From contig WBZZ01006551.1 in the NCBI GenBank assembly GCA_019918135.1, forward strand, positions 186,001 through 250,000: a stretch of DNA of 64,000 bases, written 5' to 3'. Source of the DNA: Paulinella micropora (lineage: Eukaryota; Cercozoa; Imbricatea; Euglyphida; Paulinellidae). Below the pieces are notes generated by a model. It was not told the DNA's origin. It saw only the letters and a program-made list of their open reading frames with translations, and did not search any database. Positions 49,925-61,667 of this stretch are shown here, piece after piece. Every line of letters starts with the position of its first letter. Position 1 is the stretch's first letter. The position numbers and the translations under genes were made by a program.

Positions 49925-50175
49925 GAGTTAGTTAGTGAGTGAGTTAGTTAGTTAGTTAATTAATTAGGTAAGTAGGTAGGTAGGTAGCTAGGTAGGTAGG
50001 TAGACAGGCAGACAGACAGACAGTCAGTCGGTCAGTCAGTCAGTCAGTCAGACAGTCAGTCAGTCAGTAAGTCAGGCAGGCAGGCAGGTGCGTAGGTAGG
50101 TGGGTAGGCAGGTAGGTAAGGTAGGAAGGTAGGTAGGTAGGTAGGTAGGTAGGTAGGGTAGGTAGGTAGGTACAG
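49465..50175. repeat. Run of simple repeats: (GTT)n, (GTTA)n, (GTGA)n, (GGTA)n, (CAGT)n
   Basis: (GTT)n to about 49790, then (TTAG)n mixed with (GTGA)n to 49965, then (GTAG/ACAG/CAGT)n and (TAGG)n to 50172. The open frames of Val/Leu/Cys here are by-products. Confidence 0.9.
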
Positions 50176-51000
50176 GGAAGGCGAAGGCAGGGGGATGATA
50201 ATGGAACATAATGGAAGACACGTGACTTGGTGCAATAACCCACAATCCGCAAGTAACCACTAACTGGGCATTGCAAGTATTGCAGATATTAGGCAGAATT
50301 AGGAGGACAGGATAGGGAAGACTGCGGGAAAAAATACTGAACATGGATGCATGAAACAGAGACAAAGAAAGAGGAAAAGAGAATAGGGTGGAAATGTAGT
50401 TACAAACTGTGCATAGAGACAGAAGCTGACAGTGCAAACAGCGTCTGACAACAAGACAGTGCATTATTGAACCAACATCACAGAAAATAGCAAAGAAATT
50501 GTGAAAGTCCTGATCGACCCACAAAAGGCAAAATCCAAATTCCAAGCCGGTCCCAATTTCCCTCCAAAGCAATTGACTTCACCGGCCCGGCTCCCAATTC
50601 TTCCCTCCCCAATGTTGCTGGGGGTTGTTCAAAATCTAGACATACCACAGTGGCCAGAAGCTGTTCTCCTTTGGCCACCCTGTCTTTCTCTGTATAAATA
50701 TATGGAATCTTGCGCTTTCCCTCTCTGTATGATTGTGTGTCGCGGTTGCCGTGGTTTTGGGCGTTGTGTGGCTCGTTGTTGGTTCGGTTTTATGATACAT
50801 TTTTGAAGTTATTTTCGAGCCCCTCTGAACAACTCGAAAATGTGCCACGTGCACGCCCGCCCTGTCCTGTCTGCCCTTCCCATGCAAATCCTCTCATTTC
50901 GATATGGTCGTTGGTTTGTGCTGATTTGGTCCCAGGATATAAAACATGAAAAGATGTGCGTCGTAATACTATGTATTGGCCTTTGGTGAACTTGCTGCAG
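50176..51000. other. Unique host-like sequence before a candidate exon
   Basis: No long ORF. A TATA-like TATAAATATATGG occurs at about 50694. The last bases read as a 3' splice site (CTTTGGTGAACTTGCTGCAG at 50981-51000). Could be intron or promoter DNA of a host gene. Confidence 0.4.
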
Positions 51001-51123
51001 GAAACTGACCATGTACGACTTCCCCACCCCTTACGAAATCACCATGGGCGACAAGAACCCGAAGAAGGCGCCCAAGAAGAAGAAGGATCGCTCGGTCAAG
51101 GTTCCCACCGAAGACGGCTTCAG
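51001..51123 (+). CDS. Candidate host-gene exon encoding a Lys-rich N-terminus
   Basis: The stretch is flanked by TTGCTGCAG before 51001 and CAG|GTGCAT after 51123, canonical acceptor and donor contexts. It encodes MYDFPTPYEIT followed by MGDKNPKKAPKKKKDRS and VKVPTEDGF. The second Met (51044) has an ideal animal Kozak context, ACCATGGGC. Third codon positions are strongly G/C, unlike the noncoding surroundings. Reading through the donor soon meets a TAG, so splicing is required. I do not recognise the protein. Confidence 0.45.
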
Positions 51124-51336
51124 GTGCATGTGGTAGAAAGGCAACTTTGTGCCAGGAGGCAGGGGGAACATCACAAGCAGTATGCCCCCGTCGCCACCAC
51201 AAGTGTTTGCACCACGCCGCCACCACGGCATTCGAAAGAAATAGCGTGATCAGCTATCGTTTGCTTGGAGCGACGCGTTTTCAGACTTTAGAAATTTCTT
51301 AAGGTTTGGTGTTCTGGAGTTTCATTGTTTCTGCGA

Positions 51337-51363
51337 TATCGCTATTATTACTATTACTATTAC

Positions 51364-51406
<43 letters not shown>
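51337..51406. repeat. (ATT)n/(ACT)n microsatellite
   Basis: Interrupted triplet tract immediately before a SINE fragment; part of the chain of ATT tails into which retroposons inserted. Confidence 0.9.
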
Positions 51407-51550
51407 GAACATACCGGTCCGTCTGGAAGTGTTGGAACTGCCCTTGCGGGGGTGTCATTAGAGCTTATCGTCAATTCTTCGTACTCCCCTCACGGGTGAG
51501 ACGATGGAGGCGCATGTGCAGAAATGCATCAGCCATTGACAGAGAAGCAC

Positions 51551-51551
<1 letters not shown>
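51407..51551 (+). mobile_element. 5'-truncated tRNA-SINE (type 1)
   Basis: Body from GAACATACCGGTCCGTCTGG to ACAGAGAAGCACT, without the tRNA head, followed by (ATT)n. Matches the bodies of the full copies at 52362, 53405, 54972 and 55458. Confidence 0.85.
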
Positions 51552-52361
<810 letters not shown>

Positions 52362-52625
52362 GGACACCGTGATAGCCCAGTGGTCAAGTTCTACCATCCG
52401 GGCCCTGTCGCCAGTTCGATTCCCGTCGGTGCCACCAGTATTTTCATTGAACATACCGCTCCGTCTGGACCAGTATTTTCATTGAACATACCGGTCCGTC
52501 TGGAAGTGTTGGAACTGCCCTTGCGGGGGTGTCATTAGAGCTTATCGTCAATTCTTCGTACTCCTCACGGGTGAGACGATGGAGGCGCATGTGCAGAAAT
52601 GCATCAGCCATTGACAGAGAAGCAC

Positions 52626-52626
<1 letters not shown>
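52362..52626 (+). mobile_element. tRNA-derived SINE (type 1), full length
   Basis: The head GGACACCGTGATAGCCCAGTGG contains a pol III A box (TAGCCCAGTGG, 52373-52383). A B box GTTCGATTC lies at 52414-52422, about 30 bases on, inside a tRNA-like arm. A tRNA-unrelated body follows, with a duplicated GAACATACCG..CCGTCTGG unit. The 3' motif GGAGGCGCATGTGCAG and (ATT)n end it. Confidence 0.88.
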
Positions 52627-52704
<78 letters not shown>

Positions 52705-52752
52705 GATGGAGGCGCATGTGCAGATTTGCATCATCCATTGACAGAGAAGCAC

Positions 52753-52753
<1 letters not shown>
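52705..52753 (+). mobile_element. Type 1 SINE 3' fragment
   Basis: Only the last ~49 bp of the SINE (GATGGAGGCGCATGTGCAGA ... GAGAAGCACT) between two (ATT)n tracts: an extreme 5' truncation, as expected of target-primed reverse transcription. Confidence 0.85.
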
Positions 52754-52840
<87 letters not shown>

Positions 52841-52841
<1 letters not shown>

Positions 52842-53346
52842 TTTCTTCTCGGAATGTTGACTGTAATGTATTTGAGGGTAACACCTGATGATAAAAACTT
52901 AGTCACGCTTGTTTATCAGAGCTTCAGCCCAATGGCCTTACGGCGTTAAACTGTGATGCCAACTCAAAACCATTTGGTGGATGATGCTGGGGAGGAGGGT
53001 CGTTGGGCGCCTGTCGAAGATCTTAAACTCCGCTATGCCGGTTGATAGCCCGTGGACCCAGCGGATACCAAATTGTTATGGGTGGGGTTTTGAGGTAGTT
53101 CTAGCAACCATGCTTGGTGTACGCACTTGCACATTCGGCAACGTTTTGCAAGAGGTTGTTGGGACTGCGGAATAACCTCGGCTTAGTGTAGTCTTGCCCT
53201 CAGGAGCTCCATCGGTGGCCCCTATAATCAGTCGAGAGACTGACTAGGTGGGGATGGAGCACCTCGAACAAGGGCATGGAGGCTCATGTCCGGAAACGGA
53301 TCGTGCCATCAGCTGCATCAGTATGCCTTAGAGGAAGTATAAGCAT
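52841..53346 (+). mobile_element. Type 4 short retroposon, copy a
   Basis: About 505 bp from CTTTCTTCTCGGAATGTTGA to GGAAGTATAAGCAT, ending with GGAGGCTCATGTCCGG and an (ATT/ACT)n tail. The reverse-complement copy is at about 62747-63237 and a 5' part at 54709-54885. Noncoding. Confidence 0.8.
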
Positions 53347-53404
53347 ATTATTATTATTACTATTATTACTATTATTACTATTATTACTATTATTACTATT
53401 ATTT

Positions 53405-53673
53405 GGACACCGTGATAGCCCAGTGGTCAAGTTCTACCATCTGGGCCCTGTCGCCAGTTCGATTCCCGTCGGTGCCACCAGTATTTTCACTGAACATACC
53501 GGTCTATTTCTGGACCAGTATTTTCATTGAACATACCGGCCCGTCTGGAAGTGTTGGAGCTGCCCTTGCGGGGGTGTCATTAGAGCTTATCGTCAATTCT
53601 TCGTACTCCCCTCACGGGTGAGACGATGGAGGCGCATGTGCAGAAATGCATCAGCCATTGACAGAGAAGCACT
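53405..53673 (+). mobile_element. tRNA-derived SINE (type 1), full length
   Basis: Same head with A and B boxes, body with the duplicated ACATACCGG unit, 3' motif GGAGGCGCATGTGCAG, then a 137-base (ATT)n tail to 53810. Confidence 0.88.
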
Positions 53674-53678
53674 ATTAC

Positions 53679-53810
<132 letters not shown>

Positions 53811-54432
53811 GGAGGGGTGCACAGTATGGCACCCCACGGGAAGAGGAGGTGGTTGGGCCTCTTCCCACTGGTTTCGAGGCTATGTCGTTGTGTTGGCTCC
53901 GAGGCTATGTTGTTGTGTTGGTTCCGAGGCTATGTTGTTGTGTTGGTTCCGAGGCTCTGTTGTTGTGTGGGTTCCGAGGCTATGTCGATGTGGGTTCCGA
54001 GGCTATGTTGTTGTGTTGGTTCCGAGGCCATGTCGTTGTGTTGTTTTCTATAAGACATACACCACGTGGGATCAAAGGGGTATTTACATTCCGAGATCTA
54101 GGGGTGGTGACGGGTTTCGAGGCGTCCCAGACACTTACCACAAAACGTCCTCATGCGCTGGCAGACCGCATGAAATGTCTGCTACCCCTGTGAGTACCTC
54201 CATGCGGGACCTACTCAGTCTCGTGGAGCTCTCACGCGGGGAAGATCAATCATTTGTAGTTGATTTCCTGCAAGGTACCCGACACTGTGCGGGTAGTAGG
54301 GACTTCCTTTTGGGGCCTTCTGTGCAGGATGGTTAGAGTCACTCTTCTCTCCCCAACATACTCACTGTAGTCCCTGTTGAGTCGAGGGATGGAGGCGCAT
54401 GGCCCTCGGGCTCAGCCATGACAGATCAATAT
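53811..54432 (+). mobile_element. Type 2 short retroposon, copy b
   Basis: Nearly identical to copy a (51611-52232) apart from single changes; the internal GGTTCCGAGGCTATG array is the same length give or take a few bases. Followed by (AT)n and (ATT)n. Confidence 0.85.
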
Positions 54433-54488
54433 ATATATATTTATTATTATTATTATTATTATCATTATTATTATTATTATTATTATTT

Positions 54489-54609
54489 GTTGGAACTGCC
54501 CTTGCGGGGGTGTCATTAGAGCTTATCGTCAATTCTTCGTACTCCCCTCACGGGTGAGACGATGGAGGCGCATGTGCAGAAATGCATCAGCCATTGACAG
54601 AGAAGCACT
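54489..54609 (+). mobile_element. 5'-truncated type 1 SINE
   Basis: Begins at GTTGGAACTGCCCTTGCGGG inside the body and ends at GAGAAGCACT with an (ATT)n tail. Confidence 0.85.
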
Positions 54610-54634
54610 ATTATTATTATTATTATTATTATTA

Positions 54635-54685
54635 TGGAGGCACATGTCCAGGATCTGGATCTGATGCTATAGTCTGAGGAAGCCT
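54635..54685 (+). mobile_element. Type 3 retroposon fragment
   Basis: ATGGAGGCACATGTCCAGGA ... AGTCTGAGGAAGCCT then (ATT)n. A second copy on the other strand lies at 62630-62682. Only 3' ends are present, so the family's full form is not visible here. Confidence 0.65.
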
Positions 54686-54708
54686 ATTATTATTATTATT
54701 ATTATTAT

Positions 54709-54885
54709 TCAGCCCCTTACGGTGTTAAATTGTGATGCAAATCCAACTATGAATATTGGTGGTATGCTGGGGAGGAGGATCGTTGAGGCCTCATAAAAGA
54801 CCTTTAACTCTGCTATGTTGGTTGGTAGCCCAGGACCCAGTTGTCTGTCAAATTGTTATGGATGGGCTTTTGAGACAGTTCTATC
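54709..54885 (+). mobile_element. Type 4 retroposon, 5' part
   Basis: Matches type 4 from about CAGCCCCTTACGGTGTTAAA to TTTTGAGACAGTTCTA with moderate divergence; interrupted by a (CATA)n tract. Confidence 0.65.
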
Positions 54886-54971
54886 ATACACATACATACA
54901 TACATATACATACATACATACATACATACATACGCATTTACATAATAATAATAATAAATAATAATAATAAT
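54886..54971. repeat. (CATA)n then (AAT)n: orientation switch point
   Basis: Left of this point retroposons are mostly on the plus strand with ATT tails; right of it they are on the minus strand with AAT tails. Confidence 0.8.
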
Positions 54972-55203
54972 AGTGCTTCTCTGTCAACGGCTGATGCAAA
55001 TCTGCACATGCGCCTCCATCGTCTCACCCGTGAGGGGAGTACAAAGAATTGACGATAGGCTCTAATGACACCCCCGCACGGGCAGTTCCAACACTTCCAG
55101 ACGGACCGGTATGTTCAATGAAAACACTGGTGGCACCGACGGGAATCGAACTGGCGACAGAGCCCAGATGGTAGAACTTGACCACTGGGCTATCACGGTG
55201 TCC
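54972..55203 (-). mobile_element. tRNA-derived SINE (type 1), full length
   Basis: Minus-strand copy from the head (GGTGTCC at 55197-55203 on plus) to AGTGCTTCTCTGTC. Slightly shorter body than the plus copies because the ACATACCGG unit is single. (AAT)n flanks. Confidence 0.88.
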
Positions 55204-55205
55204 TC

Positions 55206-55243
<38 letters not shown>

Positions 55244-55245
<2 letters not shown>

Positions 55246-55417
55246 GTGTATCTCCTGCCAATTGCTGAGCCAAAAGGCCATGTGCATCCAGTCCTCCATT
55301 CCATAAGGAAAGTCTCCACACCAATCGGTGGAATAAAGGAAGTGACGGCATAGAACATTACTCTAGGAGCTTTATACCAATCAGCCCATGGAAAGGACCG
55401 ATGGCCTATGTACTCCC

Positions 55418-55421
<4 letters not shown>
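55244..55421 (-). mobile_element. Unclassified retroposon with ATT tail
   Basis: About 178 bp on the minus strand between AAT tracts. Its 3' end has GGAGGACTGGATGCACATGG, a looser form of the shared tail motif, then ATACACT(ATT)n. No other copy in the window. Confidence 0.5.
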
Positions 55422-55457
<36 letters not shown>

Positions 55458-55458
<1 letters not shown>

Positions 55459-55726
55459 GTGCTTCTCTGTCAATGGCTGATGCATTTCTGCACATGCGCC
55501 TCCATCGTCTCACCCGTGAGGGGAGTACGAAGAATTGACGATAAGCTCTAATGACACCCCCGCAAGGGCAGTTCCAACACTTCCAGACGGGCCGGTATGT
55601 TCAATGAAAATACTGGTCCAGAAATAGACCGGTATGTTCAATGAAAATACTGGTGGCACCGACGGGAATCGAACTGGCGACAGGGCCCAGATGGTAGAAC
55701 TTGACCACTGGGCTATCACGGTGTCC
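55458..55726 (-). mobile_element. tRNA-derived SINE (type 1), full length
   Basis: Minus-strand copy with A and B boxes intact and the duplicated body unit; nearly identical to the copy at 53405-53673. Confidence 0.9.
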
Positions 55727-55727
55727 A

Positions 55728-55785
<58 letters not shown>

Positions 55786-55801
55786 GACTTAGACTTATCA
55801 G

Positions 55802-56938
55802 TCAATTGGCCTTTGATCCTGTCGGACATGTGCCTCCATTGGTAGCACGGGACCGTTCGGTGACGCGGCTCCGCTCCAAAGACTCGACTGGCAGTGCAAT
55901 GTGCAAATGAGCGTGCTGTGCATGTGCAAGTGGGTGCAAGGAGTGAGAGGAGTTATCTGCCGAGAAGAAGTCCGCGACGCTGCGCTGACCTCCACCTACA
56001 ACAGATCTAGCCAGACATTCTACCTGACTAGGCCTTCCCCTCCTTCTACCCACCTCCTGAACGACCGTGAGGTCGATCACCTCCTCCTCCTTCTCCGCCC
56101 CCTCTGCCTCTCTGACAGGGATAAACAAAACGCCGAGCATCGCCGCCATCTTTTCATCCTCCCCCTTCAGCCATTCCTCTTTGAAGAGCCTCATCTCCCC
56201 CTCTGCCTCCCGCAGTTCCCTGTGATAAAGCCCTCCTCGATTCAGCACGAGGGGCTGCCGGGCTTGCGCCTCATCGATAAACTTAAACAGTGCCTCACGA
56301 GAGCTCGCAAACGTTGGGCAATGCAGCAGGAAGTGACGTAACGACTCGTTAACCTCAGTGCCACACAAGGCGAAACAGCTTGAGCAGTCCGGCGAGCATG
56401 AGCCAAATTTGGATCGGTAGAGGCGAAGGCGATTGTTGCAGCTCAACAATCGCCTTCTGATAAGGTTGTGACTTCCCCCCTCCAGCGCCCGCCAACGTGG
56501 GAAAGCAGAGCGGGAAGACATCTGGCTAAGCAGCACCCTAAGCCCATCAGAGAGCTTAGCCTGCCGCTCCCAGCCAGCTACTTCCTGCCGGACAGACCAT
56601 TGCTTTACCACCTCGTTCCAGTTCGCCAGAGCGGCCCGCCAGTCCTTATCATCTACCGTGCCATCTTCGTTCACGACCCGCTTGAGCGCATCCAAGCCCT
56701 CCCGCAGCCTGCGATCTGCTAAGATCAAATTTTCCGCATCTTCCTTCCATTTGCACCGACCCATGTTGTAAAGCCTGCGTGTTAGCGCTGTGTTGCCCAG
56801 TAACTCGATGCGCCCTAGGAACCGAAGCCGGGCCGCCTTGGCAAGGATGCTAAAACTCGGCGTGCGGCCTAAACCCCTGGTGATGCAGCCGCTTGTGCGC
56901 GTACCAACACCCAAGATGACCCGCAGGGGCGCTACCAA
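55802..56938 (-). pseudogene. LINE C-terminal domain with Cys cluster and PIP-box-like motif
   Basis: 378-codon frame after the RT thumb. Helical segments lead to CSPDCSSCFALCGTEVNES and LRHFLLHCPTF, a Cys/His cluster of the kind found at LINE C-termini. Near the end QRSVADFF (55964-55987) fits the PCNA-binding consensus Q-x-x-hydrophobic-x-x-F-F. The frame then runs into the 3' UTR. Confidence 0.65.
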
Positions 56939-58250
56939 CGCGCGCCCTCCAGCTTACTCAGCTTGTTGGCGCCCGGCAGATCCCAAAAAGCCGATGCGTA
57001 AAGCAACTTTGCGCCAACCATTTGCTGCCAATTCATCAGCCGAAGACGCGCTGGAATTTCATGAGCAATCCAGAGGGGGTAGTAGGCAGCCGTTCCCGCT
57101 ACAGTGATTTCCGCCGCCCGCTTCGCTTGCGGTTTATCGGAGAGGGTGTCCGTGAGCAGAACTCCCAGGTATTTGTAGTGGTCGGTGACGTTGAGAACCT
57201 TGCCTCGGAACCTCACGCATGGGGGCGACTTTTTTGACTTGGCGTGCCCGTATATCGGCATGACTTCCGTCTTGCCCGGTTTCAGGTTGATTTCAAGCCG
57301 ATAGTCCTCCACGAATGTCGCCACGACATTTACAATCTGTTGAAGCTCCGTGACACTATGCGCAATTACCGCAACGTCGTCGGCGTAAAGCAGGGTCCGT
57401 ATGTCTTCGATGCGGTTGAGGTCCTCGATCTCCAACTCTTTCGCGATTCGGACCGTTAGCTCATCCATGAAGACGTTGAACAGCGACGGTGACAACGGCG
57501 ACCCTTGCTGAACTCCCATCTCTTCCAGCACTTCACCAGTGAGTTCGCCATCGACTAGCACTCGCTATGACGTTCTTCGGTAAAAACGCCGCAGAATGCG
57601 ATAGAACTTGTCCTGTACCCCCATCTGGGTTAGCCTCTGAAACAACCCGGCCCGCCAAACCGTAGGGAATGCCTTTCTCAGATCCACGAACAAACGAAAG
57701 AACGGAGGCCAGCTTGTTGTCTAAGGCGCAGACGCTCCTTAAGGACAAAAATCTGGTCCCCCGTACTACGTTTTGGCCGGAACCCTGCTCTGGGCGAGCC
57801 TGCCCGGCTGATCGATGAAAGCCGTAAGCCTCGCCGCCATAAGGGACAGATACATCTTACCCAGACAGCTCAGAATCGCGATGTCTCTCCAATTTTCCGA
57901 TCGGTTGGGTCGCCTCTATTTGGGATGTTGACGATAATTGCTTTGCCCCAGTCGCTGGGGGTGTATTGGCACGATTTCAACCAGTTGAAGAAGCGCACCA
58001 GAAAGCTCACAATCCGCGTGCCTCCGTATTTGAGCATCTCGTTCTTGATCTTATCCGGTGAGCACGCTTTGTGATTCTGGAGATTTTCCTGGCAGAGCTC
58101 CACTTCCTTCTCGGTGTAATCATAGTCCAGCGGGCTCGTCTCAGTCCGGATCTCCTCGGCTTGCGCCATGGCCTCGAATTGGTCGCGCAGGTTGTCGTTA
58201 TACTGGAAGGTTGGCCTTCCGCTCGGGCTCAATCCGCGCTGCTTCCTCAT
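56932..58250 (-). pseudogene. LINE reverse transcriptase, broken
   Basis: The early RT part (NHKACSPDKIKNEMLKYGG) is in the frame 58250-57870, followed by a stretch with several stops. The frame 57561-56932 resumes with VQQGSPLSPSLFNVFMDEL, catalytic LLYADDVAVIA (YADD at about 57387-57376), and LEINLKPGKTEVM plus YKYLGVLLT. The YADD box and palm motifs are conserved, but the fingers segment between is destroyed. Confidence 0.8.
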
Positions 58251-60001
58251 CAGAACCGACTTCCTCTACACATGCATCCTCCAAAAACTGGTTTTCTTTG
58301 GGGACCACCATACGTCGGCGGTATTCTTCCCATTCTTGTAGTTTTTCCCGGAGTGTGCATGCCAGAGTGCCATCGGGCTTCCGAACAGGAGCAGAAGCGT
58401 TCGACCGCCGAACCCCGCCCAAACGCTTTGACAGCTTCCAGTACGTGGCCATGGTAGCGCTCCTGAAGTTGGCAGCGGTGTCATTCTGGACCCGCTTCCA
58501 CGCTTGCTCCTTCTTCTCCTTGCATAACCTTCTGACCGCCTTCCTCGCTTCTTTATATCTTTGCCAGGCCTCTCGGTTGGCCTCATTCCTTCGCCAGAGG
58601 CCGTATGCCTCTCTCCGTCGCGCAATCGCTTCCCTAAGACTCTCATCAAACCATGCATTAGTAAACCCTGGCCTAATGACCCGAACTCCCAAGACCTTCA
58701 CGGCTGCGCCCGTGAAAGCTCGGACCACTAAGCTAGCGACCCTATCTACCTCCTGCTGAAGCTCATCCGGGCCCTCCACTGCTGATAGATCTGGGAGGCC
58801 ATCTGGCAACAGCCCCGATATACCAGCTGCAAAGGTCTCGTCGTACTTCAACCTAAGCTTAGACAGCTCACTCTCCTTACCCTCAACTACCCTGCCTATC
58901 AAGCGCTCTGCCTTGAATGCTTTGTACCTCTTTACCTGCTTTTTGGGGGGTGGCTGTCCCCCCCAGACCAGTTCCGCCCACACAGCTTTGTGGTCGGTAT
59001 CAAGGTCTACCTCGTCGACGCCGAAGCTTGCCTCCTCCGCCAGCTCGGAAGAGACGCAGATGTAATCCAGTAGATGCCTTCGTCCACCTACATTTTCCTG
59101 CCTAGACCACCAATATTTGTCCCCCCGTGGTTGCGAAAACCCACTGAGATTGCGCAACCCCGTGGCAACAAGCATCGCAGCCAGCAACTCACCATTCTCA
59201 CTCCTAACCCCTCTACCCCTCTCATCTATCTCGCCAAAGAGGCCCACCACTCTCCTCCCGCGCTATTCTGGCGGGCCCCAGCTTAGCATTAGCATCACCA
59301 ACCGTAACCACATGACCTTTGGTGGCGAAGTAGGAGACGGCCGCCTGCCACGCCTCATAGGCTGCAATAGATTCCTCTCGTTGATTTTCTTGGGGGAAGT
59401 AGCCGTTGCCGACGAACACATCCGACGCCGTCGCGCTCCCAGACGACAGCCTCACCCACAATTGCTGTGGGTGTGGAACAGGCGCCTGTACAATGGTAGC
59501 GCACGGTGCCAGATAGTTGGCCACCAACGTCAAGACTCCCCCCAAGAGACGCGAGCCCGCACCAGTTGCAGCCGCTTTGCCGAGGACTGCGAAGCCGTCG
59601 ACTTGGAGCTTCTCCACCTTCTGCGACGATAGGTTGTGCTCCTGGACTCCGACGATCACCCAGCCTCGCTCCTTGTAGTGCTCCGGCCATTCCCCAAAGC
59701 CTGGGCTATCCGCACCCACTTTGCCTTGCCAATTATGTGAGGCCACCCTCAGTGGGAAGCCTTTCACAAATTGGGAAGAACGAAGCTGATGCCGATGCCT
59801 GCGCTTCGGTTGAGCCCGCCTGGAGCCCTCCGCCACCCTCCACGGCCCATCCTGCACCCTCCGCCCCAGCTCCTCCAGCTCCCGCATCCCGCCCCACTCC
59901 GCCAAGGGAGATTCACCGCTTGAGGCTTCGCCCTGGGGCTCGTCGACTTCCACGTCGAGCACCCAGTAGCCAAACCCCTGCTTGCGAAGCTCCCTCTGCA
60001 T
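58198..60001 (-). pseudogene. LINE AP-type endonuclease and RT-linker
   Basis: Endonuclease motifs in order: RVASHNWQGK, VIVGVQEHN (catalytic Glu), FVGNGYF, VVTVGDANAKLG, then after a phase change LDYICVSSEL and VDLDTDHKAVW with the essential Asp-His. These match APE-like nucleases that nick target DNA. The following 200 residues (FDESLREAIARRREAYGLWR, EARKAVRRLCKEKKEQAWKR) are the usual basic linker to RT. Confidence 0.8.
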
Positions 60002-60003
60002 CT

Positions 60004-60630
60004 CTACATACTGGGCACCCCCCCCCGTGCAGCCCGCTGCTTCTCTCTTTCCCGGAAAGTCCTACCCGTCGCAACGTGAACCTTTCCCGTGAAGAACTTA
60101 CGCTCCCGCAGCAGCCGCACCATCTTCTCCGCCTCCTCACAAGACGCACATTTAATCCGCAAATGTCGCCCACTACCTCTGCCCGCGAATTCCACCTCGA
60201 CTTCCCCGAGACCGAGAATTCGGAGCTCTCGCGCCATGACCACTGTCTGAGAGACATGCGATAGCCCCCATACTATGCAACATCTCTTGTCCAGCTCATT
60301 TCGTACCTTCCTCCGCCACCTCCTCGGTGGCGGTACCGCTTGCCACACGCCGTGACCAGACCTTTCCGGACGTGACTTCTCTTCCGAGGTTGGGGAGGGT
60401 GATCGAGATGCAGCAGGATTGCTGGCTCTACGTGATTCAGGTTGCCCGTCAGGTACGCGAGCACTCGACCACCCCACCCCGGCCGAGTAGCCATCGCCAC
60501 CCGCAGGCGCACTCCCACGGGGAACGTCTAAACCTGAAGGATTACCGCCTTGACCCATAGGGCCAGCACTAGCGGCCGCGTTCTTCGCATAAGAACCTGA
60601 CATAAGTGGTATGGGACCCCGGTGCCGCAT
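60004..60630 (-). pseudogene. LINE N-terminal ORF with an RNA-binding-like domain
   Basis: 208 codons. The first 110 residues are Ser/Pro/Gly-rich and disordered. Then a compact alpha/beta segment (CCIVWGLSHVSQTVVMAREL, EVEVEFAG, HLRIKCASCEEAEKMVRLLR, GKVHVA) has the strand-helix order of RRM-like domains seen in LINE ORF1 proteins. In many LINEs this protein coats the RNA. It runs into the endonuclease ORF after a phase change near 60000. Confidence 0.55.
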
Positions 60631-60636
60631 TGATCG

Positions 60637-61260
60637 AGTTGTAAACTCGATAAATGAGGACCCAGGTGGGGTTATTTAAAGCTCAACCCTTAAAAAGCAT
60701 ACGTGTACGTATGTATAGGAATACACACAAACACTCACCTGCATCCGTAACCAGGCACGAGGCAGGACCCGCTGTGCATCATCGAGGTAGGTGTCGTGGC
60801 AAACCACCCTGCGTCCGATAAACGCTGCAAGTGAGTCATCTACCGAGAGCACAGAGTGACAGGCCCGTGCACGTGTACCCACCACCCCATAACCCTCCGC
60901 CAGAGCAACCCCATGGCATCCGCAGGATGAGCACGAAGAGTGCTGAGAGAGAGGATGAGCCAGGAGCCCCGCTCCGGTCCGTCGTTACTTTGGTCATTTA
61001 GTCGTTTCAAGGCTTGTGGTAAGGTGTAGGGCCTCTCGCCTTCGTACAAACTCCGACCGACAGTAGTTTGGTTGACCATCCTTCGCGGTGACCCTCTGAA
61101 CACAACCCCCTCCCCCAGTGCCCACCCCTTGTGATTCCAGAGGCCACCCCGAGCCAAGAGCCATGAGTATGATGAGCAACTCACATGAGTTACTCTCAGT
61201 AATTGGGACCCGTCTCATAAATCAATGGAACGCTTATCGTGCGCCCCTCATAGGCTCAGC
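60637..61260 (-). repeat. LINE-upstream module, copy 1
   Basis: A ~620-bp segment directly before the LINE's first ORF. It shares with copy 2 the blocks GGGTTATTTAAAGCTCAACC, TCGTGGCAAACCACCCTGCG, GACAGTAGTTTGGTTGACCA and CGTCTCATAAATCAATGG in the same order. The minus strand has TTTAAATA shortly before the ORF. Confidence 0.75.
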
Positions 61261-61289
61261 CCGCCCATGTGAAAGCTAGGCCTCGCCCA

Positions 61290-61429
<140 letters not shown>

Positions 61430-61667
61430 AGGCCGCCGTGGCTCGCCCGCAATCCAGCTGGGTGCACCTCGTCACAACCACTCATCGGCGTGAGCTCATA
61501 GCTGTGTGCGACATAGGTACAAGAGCAAGAGGAGAAACAGTGTGCCAGCGTGGATGTGTGGGTGAGGCAGTGCGGTGAGGCAAAGCAGCGATGCCAGTCG
61601 AATCCCTGGAGACGGAACCTAGCATCAAAAACATCGTATAAGTCTACCCCAGGCCTCCATCCACCGA
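61430..61667. other. Spacer between the upstream modules
   Basis: GC-rich unique sequence with no ORF or repeat recognised. Confidence 0.4.

Larger units (their letters stand above)
55786..60630 (-). mobile_element. Degenerate APE-type LINE (non-LTR retrotransposon)
   Basis: Minus-strand element of about 4.85 kb ending in (ATT)n at 55728-55785. Order from its 5' end: an N-terminal ORF with an RNA-binding-like domain, an AP-type endonuclease, a reverse transcriptase with YADD, a C-terminal Cys/His segment and a 3' UTR. The frame changes near 60000, 59230, 58200, 57870-57560 and 56935, with stops in the RT middle, so it is inactive. It carries the same 3' tail motif (GGAGGCACATGTCCGACAGG) as the short retroposons around it. 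Confidence 0.88.

Noticed and set aside
52362-52440. A functional tRNA gene
   Set aside because: The A and B boxes are present, but the arms do not close into a normal cloverleaf that I can draw and the sequence is repeated as a SINE head.
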